DNA of 64,000 nt from Kitasatospora terrestris (GTDB taxonomy: Bacteria > Actinomycetota > Actinomycetes > Streptomycetales > Streptomycetaceae). This document shows, in pieces, positions 52,379 to 60,424 of the stretch. The position numbers were made by a program, and so were the translations under genes. Numbering within the stretch: position 1 is the first letter of the stretch; every line of letters starts with the position of its first letter. The notes beneath the pieces were generated by a model. It was not told the DNA's origin, searched no databases, and worked only from the letters and a program-made list of their open reading frames with translations. The stretch covers positions 5,332,001 to 5,396,000 of the forward strand of contig NZ_BAABIS010000001.1 of NCBI RefSeq assembly GCF_039542905.1, read 5' to 3'.

Positions 52379-52423
52379 CTGCGGCGGCCCGCACCGGTGC
52401 AATACCGGTGCGGGCCGCCGCAG
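52379..52423. terminator. 20-bp stem between hupS and gntR gene
   Basis: Two arms of 20 perfectly paired bases (core GCGGCGGCCCGCACCGGT / ACCGGTGCGGGCCGCCGC) around a GCAAT loop. It is placed between convergent genes and can terminate both. Confidence 0.9.
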
Positions 52424-52434
52424 CTGTCTGCCGG

Positions 52435-53175
52435 TCAGGAGAATTCGCCGACCGGGAGCTCGTAGACGATTTCCCAGCGGGAATCCGGAACGACCAGATC
52501 GGCGGTCTCCACCGCGCGGCCGGCGTCGTCGTAGTGCGTCCGCTCGATGACGGTGACCAGGTCGCCCGCCGAAATGCCGAGCAGCAGAGCCTGCTCCACG
52601 GTCGCGCGCGCCGGGCGCGGACGCTCCACCACCCGCACCACGCGTACGCCGATCGAGTCCATCCGCTTCAGCACGCCGCGCCCCGCACCGATCGGGTTCC
52701 GCTCCGGCAGCAGCACCGGCTGGCCGCGGGTGATGGCCATCGGCTCCCAGCTGTCGGCGAGTTGGACCGGCCGGCGGTCGGCGAAGAACTCGTACCGGGT
52801 GCGCACGGTGGGCTCGCCCGGCGCGATGCCCAGCCGCTCGGCGATGTGCTCGGGCGCCGGCTCCCGGGCGAAGGAGTGCGAGTCGTAGCTGTCCGGCTTC
52901 AGCTCGTCCGGGAAGGACGAGCCCAGGCGCGAGCGGACCATCGTGCGCTGCTCCGGCGGCTGCCGGACGTACGTCCCCGAGCCGGCCCGGCCCTCCAACA
53001 GGTGCTGCTCGATGAGGAGTTCCTGCGCGCGCTGCAGCACGTTCGGCCCCACGCCGTAGTCCTGGGCCAGCCGGGCCCGGGACGGCAGCCGCTCACCGAC
53101 CGACCACTCGCCGGCCGCGATGCGGCGGCGCAGGTCCTCGGCGATCCGCTGGTACGGGGGCTCCTGCGACGGCAT
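52435..53175 (-). CDS. GntR-family (HutC/UTRA) regulator
   Basis: A 246-residue repressor-type protein. The N-terminal winged helix is YQRIAEDLRRRIAAGEWSVGERLPSRARLAQDYGVG (about 8-43); the C-terminal domain from about 100 is a UTRA ligand-binding domain with RTRYEFFADRRPVQLADSWEP. GGGAGAG precedes the ATG. It is divergent from two tiny coupled genes, with palindromes between. This arrangement, and the HutC type, resemble plasmid or integrative-element Kor/Kil regulators, but no transfer genes are nearby. The ligand is unknown. Confidence 0.88.
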   Translation of the reverse strand: MPSQEPPYQRIAEDLRRRIAAGEWSVGERLPSRARLAQDYGVGPNVLQRAQELLIEQHLLEGRAGSGTYVRQPPEQRTMVRSRLGSSFPDELKPDSYDSHSFAREPAPEHIAERLGIAPGEPTVRTRYEFFADRRPVQLADSWEPMAITRGQPVLLPERNPIGAGRGVLKRMDSIGVRVVRVVERPRPARATVEQALLLGISAGDLVTVIERTHYDDAGRAVETADLVVPDSRWEIVYELPVGEFS

Positions 53176-53212
53176 CTGGCTCTCCCGGCGGCAGCTGACG
53201 GGTGATACGAGG

Positions 53213-53255
53213 TTGACAATCTAATGCATCAGGTGGAATCTAATGCGTTAGATTC
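53213..53255. promoter_or_regulatory. divergent promoter with GntR operators
   Basis: A perfect 20-base element, GAATCTAATGCGTTAGATTC (8-bp arms), at 53236-53255. AATCTAATGC is repeated at 53218-53227, 19 bases upstream, where an imperfect CTAATG/CATCAG palindrome forms. TTGACA at 53213-53218 is a -35 for the plus strand. The region is strikingly AT-rich. Confidence 0.65.
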
Positions 53256-53293
53256 ACTTTGCGTGACCAGCTGCTCTCGGGGAGAGGCGTTGC

Positions 53294-53536
53294 GTGCGAA
53301 CCACCAGGGCGTTTGACCTCGCCGCCCGCCTGGCGACCGCGACCGGTGGCCGGGCACGCATCCGCCGCCTTCCCGGTGGCGGCTTCCGGGTGGAGGCCGA
53401 ACTGCCCGCGGAGCTCGACCGGGACGCCCACCTGGAAATGCTGGCCGCGCTGTCCTCGGCCGACCGCTTCGGCCACCAGTACATCGCCACGGTCCACCTG
53501 GTGTGGGCCGAACTCGACGAGGAGTCAGTGCAATGA
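53294..53536 (+). CDS. 80-residue protein, divergent from the GntR gene
   Basis: A small protein from a GTG, with a weak GGGGAGAGG upstream. Residues 1-30 are Arg/Ala-rich (FDLAARLATATGGRARIRRLPGGG) and the remainder acidic (ELPAELDRDAHLEML..., HLVWAELDEE), a charge split. No domain recognised. Its ATGA overlap with the next ORF implies coupled translation. It could be a regulated small effector or antidote; function is unknown. Confidence 0.6.
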   Translation: MRTTRAFDLAARLATATGGRARIRRLPGGGFRVEAELPAELDRDAHLEMLAALSSADRFGHQYIATVHLVWAELDEESVQ

Positions 53537-53805
53537 ACGCCACCGCGCCCGCGCCCAAGGGGTACACGGTCTCGATCGAGGACATCACCGAGCCGGCCAC
53601 CTTCACCCGGCTCCCGGACGCGCTCGACGCGCTCTGGCAGTCGCTCCGCGTCCTCCCGCTCGGGTGGACCCAGTACGAGGCCTACCGCTACTTCTTCGGG
53701 CCGGGCGCCGTCGAACGCGTCGAGACCTTCCTCGCCCGGGACGGCCGACTCACCCTCAGCTTCCACATGGCCGGCCGCGCCCACGCGATCCGCCTCGACA
53801 CCTGA
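53533..53805 (+). CDS. 90-residue protein, coupled to the previous ORF
   Basis: Starts at the ATG of an ATGA overlap. Mixed helix and strand, with YTVSIEDITEPATFTRLPDALDALW and a conserved-looking YRYFFGPGAVERVETFL; no membrane segment. I do not recognise the family. The paired, operator-controlled arrangement with a GntR repressor suggests a single function shared by the two small proteins. Confidence 0.6.
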   Translation: MNATAPAPKGYTVSIEDITEPATFTRLPDALDALWQSLRVLPLGWTQYEAYRYFFGPGAVERVETFLARDGRLTLSFHMAGRAHAIRLDT

Positions 53806-54244
53806 CCCGCGAGCGCACGACGACCCCCCACTCCCGGCAGGACAGGCCCCTGGCCGGGATTTCGCCTGCCCGGACCCGATTCGCCTGCGGCGGCCGGGTT
53901 GTTGCCGGGAGGGTCCGCCTCCGGCGGGGCCGCGCAGCGGCAGGGGCGTGGCCGGCAGGGTCCGCTCCCGGCGGGGGTGCCGGTAGCCCGGACGTGGTTC
54001 GCCTCCGGCGAGTCGGTGTTGCCGGGGGGCCACCTCCGGGGTGCCCAGCAGGGGGCTGGGTGTGACGGGGCCGCGTGGCGGTATGACGTGGCGGCAGGAC
54101 GCGCCCCCGGCGGGGATTTCGACCGCCCGGACGTGATTCGCCCCCGGCGGGTCGGTGTTGCCGGGGGAGTCCGCCTCGGGCGGGGTCGCGCAGCGGTGGG
54201 GGCGGGGGTGACTGCCTGTGGGGCGTCGGGGCCCGGCGGGCGGG
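53806..54244. other. 439-base gap with degenerate repeats
   Basis: No gene with convincing codon bias. The gap is made mainly of three degenerate tandem units described separately. Confidence 0.6.
53835..54210. repeat. three degenerate tandem units of about 115-140 bp
   Basis: Units start CGGCAGGAC or CGGCAGGGT at about 53835, 53953 and 54092. Each contains CCCGGAC followed by TTCGCC, then GTCGGTGTTGCCGGG-like and (in two) CGCGCAGCGG. All open frames here lack typical third-position bias, so it is probably noncoding. Resembles dispersed intergenic repeats, but no second locus is in the window. Confidence 0.55.
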
Positions 54245-54466
54245 TCAGGCGTCGGCGGGGTCGGGGAAGGTCTGGAGGGTGATGAAGACGACGCGGCGGG
54301 CGCCGCCGGTGCCCTCGGTGCGGATGCGGACGCGCTGGCCGGGGCGGAGCAGTCGCAGGCCGCCGGCGTCGAAGGCGGCGGCGTCGAACGGGACGGGGGT
54401 GCCGTCGTCGAGGAGGACGGAACCGGTCCGGGTCGCCGGGTCGAAGGTGAAGGAGGTGGCCTGCAT
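54245..54466 (-). CDS. 73-residue OB-fold/cold-shock-like protein
   Basis: A small protein whose beta-rich pattern (SFTFDPATRTGSVLLDDGTPVPFDAAAFDAGGLRLLRPGQRVRIR) resembles a cold-shock-type OB domain without the RNP1/RNP2 aromatic motifs. It lies between the repeat region and cofC. The start is ATG 54466; the frame is open further upstream but without support. A nucleic-acid-binding role is inferred only from fold resemblance. Confidence 0.65.
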   Translation of the reverse strand: MQATSFTFDPATRTGSVLLDDGTPVPFDAAAFDAGGLRLLRPGQRVRIRTEGTGGARRVVFITLQTFPDPADA

Positions 54467-54488
54467 GCAGGCAGCATAGCGAGCCCGC

Positions 54489-55163
54489 TCAGTGGAGCAG
54501 GGCGGCCGTGTGCGGGCCGACGCCGAGGGCGAGGGCCTCGGCGAGGTCGTCGGGGGTGTCGACGTCCCGGCGGACGGACGGTACGTCGGCGACGGCGAGT
54601 TCGCGGGCGCCGCCGCTCGCGTGGTCGCGCCGCGAGGTCGGCCCGAACGCGGGGGAGAGCGGCGCCCCGGGCCGGCAGGCGAGCAGGACGGTGCCGGTGC
54701 CGGGCGCGTCGGGCAGGAAGGCGCGGCCGACGGCCGGCACCGCGCCGAGCACCCGGCCCAGTTCACCGGCCCGCAGGGCGGGCAGGTCGGCGGAGAGGGC
54801 GGCGACCGGCGCGTGCGGGGCGCTCTCGCGCGCCCGCCGCACGCCGTGCGCGAGGGCGGGGTTGAGCCCGCCGCCGGGTTCGTCGGCGACGACGGTGGCG
54901 CCGAGCGCGGTGAGCCGGCGGCCGGCGGCGGGGTCGCGGGTGACCACCAGGACGCGGTGGACCTCGCGGCAGGCGAGGGCGGCGGTGACGGTGTCCAGGG
55001 CGAAGGCGAGGGCGAGGTCCGGCCGCCGTGCGCCGGGGAAACCGGCGAGCCGGCTCTTGGCGAGTTCCAGCCGCTTCACGGGCAGCACCAGGGACCAGCC
55101 GGCGCCGCCACCGGACGGTCCGGGCGGGACGGGCGCGACGGGGCGTACGGTGTCCTCTGTCAT
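54489..55163 (-). CDS. cofC: 2-phospho-L-lactate (phosphoenolpyruvate) guanylyltransferase
   Basis: A 224-residue CofC/FbiD nucleotidyltransferase of coenzyme F420 biosynthesis. It has VLPVKRLELAKSRLAG at the nucleotide site, LVVTRDP, ALSADLPAL and DVDTPDDL near the C-terminus. In mycobacteria the family uses phosphoenolpyruvate to form the F420 precursor. The start ATG 55163 gives MTEDTVRP; no Shine-Dalgarno is obvious, so it may be leaderless. An upstream in-frame extension was rejected. Confidence 0.88.
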   Translation of the reverse strand: MTEDTVRPVAPVPPGPSGGGAGWSLVLPVKRLELAKSRLAGFPGARRPDLALAFALDTVTAALACREVHRVLVVTRDPAAGRRLTALGATVVADEPGGGLNPALAHGVRRARESAPHAPVAALSADLPALRAGELGRVLGAVPAVGRAFLPDAPGTGTVLLACRPGAPLSPAFGPTSRRDHASGGARELAVADVPSVRRDVDTPDDLAEALALGVGPHTAALLH

Positions 55164-55377
55164 CGGCGTCAATTCTGGCGCCGGTGCCAATGCGCAGGCC
55201 AACCCCGTCGGACTCCGGCGGTGCGTGTGCCTGGTCACTCGCGCCGGGCCACCGGCGGGGGCTGCTCGACAGCCGGTCCGCCCACGGGCGAGACTGGTCG
55301 CCGCTCGGAGCCGAGACCGGCCCGGCGAGGACAGACCGCGGCACCCCGGGTGCCGCACCGGATGAGGAGGAGCTGGG

Positions 55378-56175
55378 GTGGCGCGCCGCTCTAACGCCAG
55401 GTTCGGCAATCCCGACTACGGGATCTGGTACCGCTTCGCGGCCGTGCTCGTGAAGCCGGTGACCCTCGCCCTGGCGACGCGGGACTGGCGCGGCTGGGAG
55501 CACCTGCCCGAGAAGGGCGGGTTCATCGCCGCGGTGAACCACAACTCGGTCATCGACCCGGTGTTCTACGCGCACTGGCAGTACAACAGCGGCCGACCGC
55601 CGCGGATCCTCGGCAAGTCCTCGCTGTTCTCGATCCCGTTCATCGGGTTCATGCTGCGCAAGACCGGCCAGATCCCGGTGTTCCGCGAGTCGACCGACGC
55701 GGCCGAGGCGTTCCGCGCCGCGATCGACGCGATCGACCGCGGCCAGTGCGTGCAGTTCTACCCGGAGGGCACGCTCACCCGGGATCCGGAGCTGTGGCCG
55801 ATGACCGGCAAGAGCGGCGCCGCCCGGGTCGCGCTGATGACCGGCGCGCCGGTGATCCCGGTGGCGCACTGGGGCGCGCACGAGATCATCCCGCCGTACG
55901 GGCGCGGCGGCGGTGCCAAGTACCGGCCGTTCCCGCGGCACAAGGTGATCGTGGCGGCGGGCCCGGCGGTCGACCTGTCCAAGTACCAGGGGCAGGAGCT
56001 CACCGCGCAGGTGCTGCGGGACGCCACCGAGGACATCCTGGACGCCATCACCGAGGTGCTGGAGGGGATCCGCGGGGAGAAGGCGCCCGCCGAGCGGTAC
56101 GACATGCGCAGGGCGGCCCGGGAACGGGCGGCCGCGGCGGAGGCGAAGAAGGACCGGGCGGAGGGCGGCCGATGA
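55378..56175 (+). CDS. 1-acyl-sn-glycerol-3-phosphate acyltransferase (PlsC family)
   Basis: A 265-residue membrane-associated acyltransferase of phospholipid synthesis. The catalytic HxxxxD motif is NHNSVIDP (about residues 57-64), and the FPEGT-type glycerol-phosphate motif is YPEGTLTR. A hydrophobic stretch near FAAVLVKPVTLAL precedes it. GTG has GAGGAGGAG ahead. Its stop overlaps the gpsA start (ATGA), which ties the two glycerolipid steps together. Confidence 0.9.
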   Translation: MARRSNARFGNPDYGIWYRFAAVLVKPVTLALATRDWRGWEHLPEKGGFIAAVNHNSVIDPVFYAHWQYNSGRPPRILGKSSLFSIPFIGFMLRKTGQIPVFRESTDAAEAFRAAIDAIDRGQCVQFYPEGTLTRDPELWPMTGKSGAARVALMTGAPVIPVAHWGAHEIIPPYGRGGGAKYRPFPRHKVIVAAGPAVDLSKYQGQELTAQVLRDATEDILDAITEVLEGIRGEKAPAERYDMRRAARERAAAAEAKKDRAEGGR

Positions 56176-57173
56176 CCCGCTGCGCCGTGATGGGCACCGG
56201 CTCCTGGGGCACCGCGTTCGCGATGATCCTGGCCGACGCCGGCTGCGAGGTGGTCCTGTGGGGCCGCCGCAAGGAACTGGTCGACGCGATCGACCGGGAC
56301 CACGTCAACCCGGACTACCTGCCGAACCTGCGGCTGCCGGAGTCGATCCGGGCCACCACCGACCCGGCCGAGGCGCTGGCCGGCGCGGACTTCGCGGTGC
56401 TCTCGGTGCCGTCCCAGACGCTGCGCGACAACCTCGCGCACTGGGCGCCGCTGCTGGGCCCCCGGACCGTGCTGGTCTCGCTGATGAAGGGCATCGAGCT
56501 CGGCACCGCGAAGCGGATGAGCGAGGTCGTCCAGGAGGTCGCCGGGGTCGGCCCGGAGCGGGTCGCGGTGGTCTCCGGACCCAACCTGGCCGGCGAGATC
56601 GCCAACCGGCAGCCCGCCGCCACCGTGGTCGCGTGCACCGACGAGGCGGTCGCCAAGCGCTTCCAGACCGCCTGCCACACCCCGTACTTCCGCCCGTACA
56701 CCAACACCGACGTGATCGGCTGCGAGCTCGGCGGCGCGGTGAAGAACGTGATCGGCCTGGCGGTCGGCATGGCCAACGGCATGGGCCTGGGCGACAACAC
56801 CAAGGCCACCCTGATCACCCGCGGCCTGGCCGAGACCACCCGGCTGGGGCTGGCGCTCGGCGCCGACGCGCACACCTTCGCGGGCCTGGCCGGCATGGGC
56901 GACCTGGTGGCCACCTGCTCCTCGCCGCTGTCGCGCAACAACACCTTCGGCACCAATCTCGGTCGCGGCATGACGCTGGCCGAGACGATCGCCGCAACCA
57001 GCCAGACCGCGGAGGGCGTCAAGTCCTGCGAGTCGGTGCTCGACCTGGCCCGGCGCAACGGCGTCGACATGCCGATCGTCGAGGCCGTGGTCGACGTCGT
57101 GCACAACGGCCGGCCCACCCAGGAGGTGCTCAAGGGCCTCATGGCCCGTTCGGCCAAGCCGGAGCGCCGGTGA
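56172..57173 (+). CDS. gpsA: glycerol-3-phosphate dehydrogenase [NAD(P)+]
   Basis: A 333-residue enzyme that makes glycerol 3-phosphate from dihydroxyacetone phosphate for phospholipids. The dinucleotide motif GTGSWGTAFA is at residues 8-17, and the catalytic Lys is in GAVKNVIGLAVG. The full-length barrel ends with a QEVLKGLM tail. It overlaps plsC by four bases and is 30 bases ahead of ddlA. Confidence 0.96.
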   Translation: MTRCAVMGTGSWGTAFAMILADAGCEVVLWGRRKELVDAIDRDHVNPDYLPNLRLPESIRATTDPAEALAGADFAVLSVPSQTLRDNLAHWAPLLGPRTVLVSLMKGIELGTAKRMSEVVQEVAGVGPERVAVVSGPNLAGEIANRQPAATVVACTDEAVAKRFQTACHTPYFRPYTNTDVIGCELGGAVKNVIGLAVGMANGMGLGDNTKATLITRGLAETTRLGLALGADAHTFAGLAGMGDLVATCSSPLSRNNTFGTNLGRGMTLAETIAATSQTAEGVKSCESVLDLARRNGVDMPIVEAVVDVVHNGRPTQEVLKGLMARSAKPERR

Positions 57174-57203
57174 CCGAAAACGGACGGTAGTCTCAAAAGC
57201 GAT

Positions 57204-58346
57204 ATGAGCATCGAACAGACCTCCCCGAACCACGCGGCCAAGCCGCGCGTCGCGATCGTCTTCGGCGGCCGCAGCTCGGAGCACGGCATCTCGGTCTCCA
57301 CGGCCGGCAGCGTGCTCAAGGCGATCGACCGGAGCAAGTACGAGGTGCTGCCGATCGGCATCACCCACGAGGGCCGCTGGGCGCTGGTCGCCGACGCGCC
57401 GGCCCGGATGTCCATCACCGACGGCCGGCTGCCGGACGTCGACCAGGTCGCCGAGTCGACCGAGGGCCAGGTCGCGCTGCCGGGCAGCCCGGCCAGCCGC
57501 GAGGTGGTCCTGAGCGAGCCGGGCGCCACCCCGAAGGTGCTCGGCGAGGTCGACGTGGTGCTGCCGCTGCTGCACGGCCCGTGGGGCGAGGACGGCACCG
57601 TCCAGGGCCTGCTCGAGCTCTCCGGCGTCCCGTACGTCGGCTCCGGCGTGCTCGCCAGCGCGGTCGGCATGGACAAGGAGTTCACCAAGCGGGTCCTGGA
57701 GTCCAACGGGATCTTCGCCGGCAGCTACACGGTGATCAAGCCGCGCGAGTGGGAGACCGAGGCCGGCCGGGCCGCCGCGCGCTCCCGCGTCGAGGCGCTC
57801 GGGCTGCCGCTGTTCGTCAAGCCCTGTCGGGCCGGCTCGTCCATCGGCATCACCAAGGTCAAGGACCTCGCCGACCTGGACGGGGCGATCGAGGAGGCCC
57901 GCCGGCACGACCCCAAGGTGATCGTCGAGCTGGGCGTCGAGGGCCGCGAGATCGAGTGCGCGGTGCTGGAGTTCGAGGACGGCCCGCGGGCCAGCGTCCC
58001 GGCCGAGATCCTGGTCGGCGGCGACTTCGAGTTCTACGACTTCGAGGCCAAGTACATCGACTCCTCCGAGGTCGAGATCCCGGCCAGGCTGTCGGAGGAC
58101 GAGACGGCGGAGATCCGCCGGCAGGCCGTCGCCGCGTTCGAGGCACTCGGCTGCGAGGGCCTCGCCCGGGTCGACTTCTTCCTGCTGGACGACGGCCGGT
58201 GGATGGTCAACGAGATCAACACCATGCCCGGCTTCACCCCCATCTCGGCGTACCCGAAGATGTGGGAGGCCAGCGGCCTGTCCTACAGCGAGCTGATCGA
58301 CCGCCTGCTCGGTGCCGCGCTGCGCCGCTCCACCGGCCTGCGCTGA
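57204..58346 (+). CDS. ddlA: D-alanine-D-alanine ligase
   Basis: A 380-residue ATP-grasp ligase of peptidoglycan synthesis. The N-terminal FGGRSSEHGISVSTAGSVL and HGPWGEDGTVQG motifs and the grasp-domain PCRAGSSIGITKVK and FLLDDGRWMVNEINTMPGF are clear. A TAGTCT at 57188-57193 may be a -10, with a short leader. The gene is separated from the convergent DUF3515 gene by 25 bases. Confidence 0.96.
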   Translation: MSIEQTSPNHAAKPRVAIVFGGRSSEHGISVSTAGSVLKAIDRSKYEVLPIGITHEGRWALVADAPARMSITDGRLPDVDQVAESTEGQVALPGSPASREVVLSEPGATPKVLGEVDVVLPLLHGPWGEDGTVQGLLELSGVPYVGSGVLASAVGMDKEFTKRVLESNGIFAGSYTVIKPREWETEAGRAAARSRVEALGLPLFVKPCRAGSSIGITKVKDLADLDGAIEEARRHDPKVIVELGVEGREIECAVLEFEDGPRASVPAEILVGGDFEFYDFEAKYIDSSEVEIPARLSEDETAEIRRQAVAAFEALGCEGLARVDFFLLDDGRWMVNEINTMPGFTPISAYPKMWEASGLSYSELIDRLLGAALRRSTGLR

Positions 58347-58371
58347 CCCGCGCCCCTCGGTCCCCGCCGGC

Positions 58372-58875
58372 CTACAGGCCGGGGGGGACCGTCGCCGCGA
58401 TGGCGTCGGTCAGCGAGTTCAGCGGGTCCAGGGGGCCCGGGTACGCGCCCTTCGGCACGTGGATCTCCACGTACGCCCGGCGCAGCGTGGTGACGAAGTA
58501 GTAGCCGCCCCCACCGTCCGGGCCCATGCCGAACTGCACGCCGTTGACCTCGGGGGACTGCTTCAGCGGGTCGTCGTCCAGGTAGTCGGGCCGCTCGATG
58601 CCGCAGCGCAGCACGGTGCGCGGCGAACTGCCCCAGGCCGCCGTGTACGGCGAGGCGGGGGAGGGGTCCTGGCGCTCATGGCCGAGCACCTTCGCGGGCA
58701 GCGCCCGGTCCAGCGCCTCGCACGCGGCCACCGCCGACGCGCGCGGCACCGGCGGCGCGACATCCTCGGGCGAGGACCACGCGGTCACCAGCAGGACCGT
58801 GCAGCCCAGCAGGGCGGCGGGGGGCGCGAGCCAGCGCACCGGCGCGGGCAGTCGGCTCAGAACGGATCGGACCAC
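58372..58875 (-). CDS. DUF3515 membrane-anchored protein
   Basis: A 167-residue DUF3515 protein with an N-terminal hydrophobic segment (about 14-36), so probably a membrane-anchored extracytoplasmic protein. LLGC at about residues 22-25 is lipobox-like, but hydrophobic residues continue after the Cys, so a TM anchor is more likely. Extracytoplasmic motifs include CEALDRALP and WGSSPRTVLRCG, with two conserved Cys. GTG 58875 was chosen as the start. Function unknown. Confidence 0.82.
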   Translation of the reverse strand: MVRSVLSRLPAPVRWLAPPAALLGCTVLLVTAWSSPEDVAPPVPRASAVAACEALDRALPAKVLGHERQDPSPASPYTAAWGSSPRTVLRCGIERPDYLDDDPLKQSPEVNGVQFGMGPDGGGGYYFVTTLRRAYVEIHVPKGAYPGPLDPLNSLTDAIAATVPPGL

Positions 58876-58895
58876 CCGCCGATGGTAACCGGGCC

Positions 58896-59129
58896 CTACA
58901 GCCGGACCACCGGACAGGTCAGCGTCCGCGTGATGCCCTCGACCTGCTGGACCTGCGCCACCACCAGCCGGCCCAGGTCGTCGATCGAGTCGGCCTCGGC
59001 GCGCACGATCACGTCGTACGGGCCGGTGACGTCCTCGGCGGTGACCACGCCCTGGATCTTGGTGATGGACTGCGCCACCGCGGTGGCCTTGCCCACCTCG
59101 GTCTGAATCAGGATGTACGCCTGGACCAC
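58896..59129 (-). CDS. stand-alone RAM (Lrp/AsnC ligand-binding) protein
   Basis: A 77-residue single-domain protein with the Lrp/AsnC RAM fold (VVQAYILIQTEVGKA, GVVTAEDVTGPYDVIVRAEA) and no helix-turn-helix. I placed the start at GTG 59129, which has GGAGGT five bases ahead; ATG 59147 would add six residues. Such proteins may sense amino acids or oligomerise with full-length Lrp regulators. Its neighbours give no clear pathway. Confidence 0.85.
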   Translation of the reverse strand: MVQAYILIQTEVGKATAVAQSITKIQGVVTAEDVTGPYDVIVRAEADSIDDLGRLVVAQVQQVEGITRTLTCPVVRL

Positions 59130-59302
59130 GGAGACCTCCAGCGGCATGGGTGGGTGGACCGGCCAGCGGTCTGATCACCACGCTACCGCGCCCCACCCCG
59201 GGTAGGGGAGACATCTGCACGGGCACAGGGCGTACGCTGCGCGCGGGGGCGCGTGCGTCCAGGCACTGACTACTCGACACCGTTGGACCGGGAGGACGGC
59301 TG

Positions 59303-60271
59303 ATGCAGGGGACCGTGGGCGAGCTCGGTGAGTTCGGCCTCATCCGGGAGCTGACCGCCCGGCTGCCGCTGACCCCGGCCGTCGACCTCGGGCCGGGCGA
59401 CGACGCCGCCGTGGTGAAGGCCCCGGACGGTCGGGTGGTCGCCACCACCGACGTGCTGATCGAGGGTCGGCACTTCCGCCGGGACTGGTCCACCGCGTAC
59501 GACGTGGGCCGCAAGTCCGCCGCGCAGAACCTCGCCGACGTGGCGGCGATGGGCGCGGTGCCCACCGCGATCCTGCTCGGCCTGGTCGCGCCCGCCGACC
59601 TGCCCACCACCTGGGCCACCGAGCTGATGGACGGGCTGCGCGACGAGTGCCAGGTGGCCGGCGCCACCGTGGTCGGCGGGGACGTGGTCCGCGGCGACAC
59701 CATCACGCTGGCGATCACCGCGCTCGGCGACCTGCAGGGCCGGGCGCCGGTGGTGCGCAGCGGCGCGCAGGTCGGCGACGTGGTGGCGGTGACCGGCTGG
59801 CTGGGCTGGTCGGCCGCCGGGCTGACCGTGCTGCAGCGCGGCTTCCGCTCGCCGCGCGCGTTCGTGGAGGCGCACCGCCGGCCCGAGCCGCCGTACCACG
59901 CGGGCCCGGCCGGGGCCGACCTCGGCGCCACCGCGATGGTGGACGTCAGCGACGGCCTGGTCGCCGACCTCGGCCACGTCGCCAAGGCCAGCGGGGTGGA
60001 CATCGACCTGCACGCAGCCGACTTCGACGTGCCTGCCCAGATGGCGGACATCGGCCAGGCCGTGGGCGTGGATCCGCTTGTATGGGTGCTCTCCGGCGGG
60101 GAGGACCACGCGATCGTGGCGACCTTCCCGAAGACCGTCCAGCTGCCGGCCCGCTGGCGGGTGGTCGGCGAGGTGGTCCGGACCGCCGACCCCGCGCGCG
60201 GGGGCCGCGTCACCGTCGACGGCGCCCCCTGGGACCGCGCGGGCGGCTGGGACCACTTCGGCTCGGAGTAG
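59303..60271 (+). CDS. thiL: thiamine-monophosphate kinase
   Basis: A 322-residue ThiL that makes thiamine diphosphate from the monophosphate. Its N-terminus has GELGEFGLI and the LGPGDDAAVV Mg-nucleotide motif; DVADLP-type segments and MVDVSDGLVADL follow. GGGAGGAC precedes ATG 59303. In the arrangement I remember from S. coelicolor it is followed by thiD; here pfkA lies between them. Confidence 0.95.
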   Translation: MQGTVGELGEFGLIRELTARLPLTPAVDLGPGDDAAVVKAPDGRVVATTDVLIEGRHFRRDWSTAYDVGRKSAAQNLADVAAMGAVPTAILLGLVAPADLPTTWATELMDGLRDECQVAGATVVGGDVVRGDTITLAITALGDLQGRAPVVRSGAQVGDVVAVTGWLGWSAAGLTVLQRGFRSPRAFVEAHRRPEPPYHAGPAGADLGATAMVDVSDGLVADLGHVAKASGVDIDLHAADFDVPAQMADIGQAVGVDPLVWVLSGGEDHAIVATFPKTVQLPARWRVVGEVVRTADPARGGRVTVDGAPWDRAGGWDHFGSE

Positions 60272-60424
60272 CCCGGCTTGCGGTGGCGCGCTGAGGGGTC
60301 CCCGGCCGGGCGGAGCGCGTAGTCTTGCGCTGTCGGACGGTCCGGTATGTCCGGGTCCGTCCGGATGTTCGGATCCAACTACTCGGGGGCCTGCGCCGCC
60401 CCAGGAGCGGGAGACCCAGACACC

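Noticed and set aside
54492..55394. Plus-strand ORF opposite cofC
   Set aside because: Shadow of the CofC/FbiD gene; no domain matches, and codon bias favours the minus strand.
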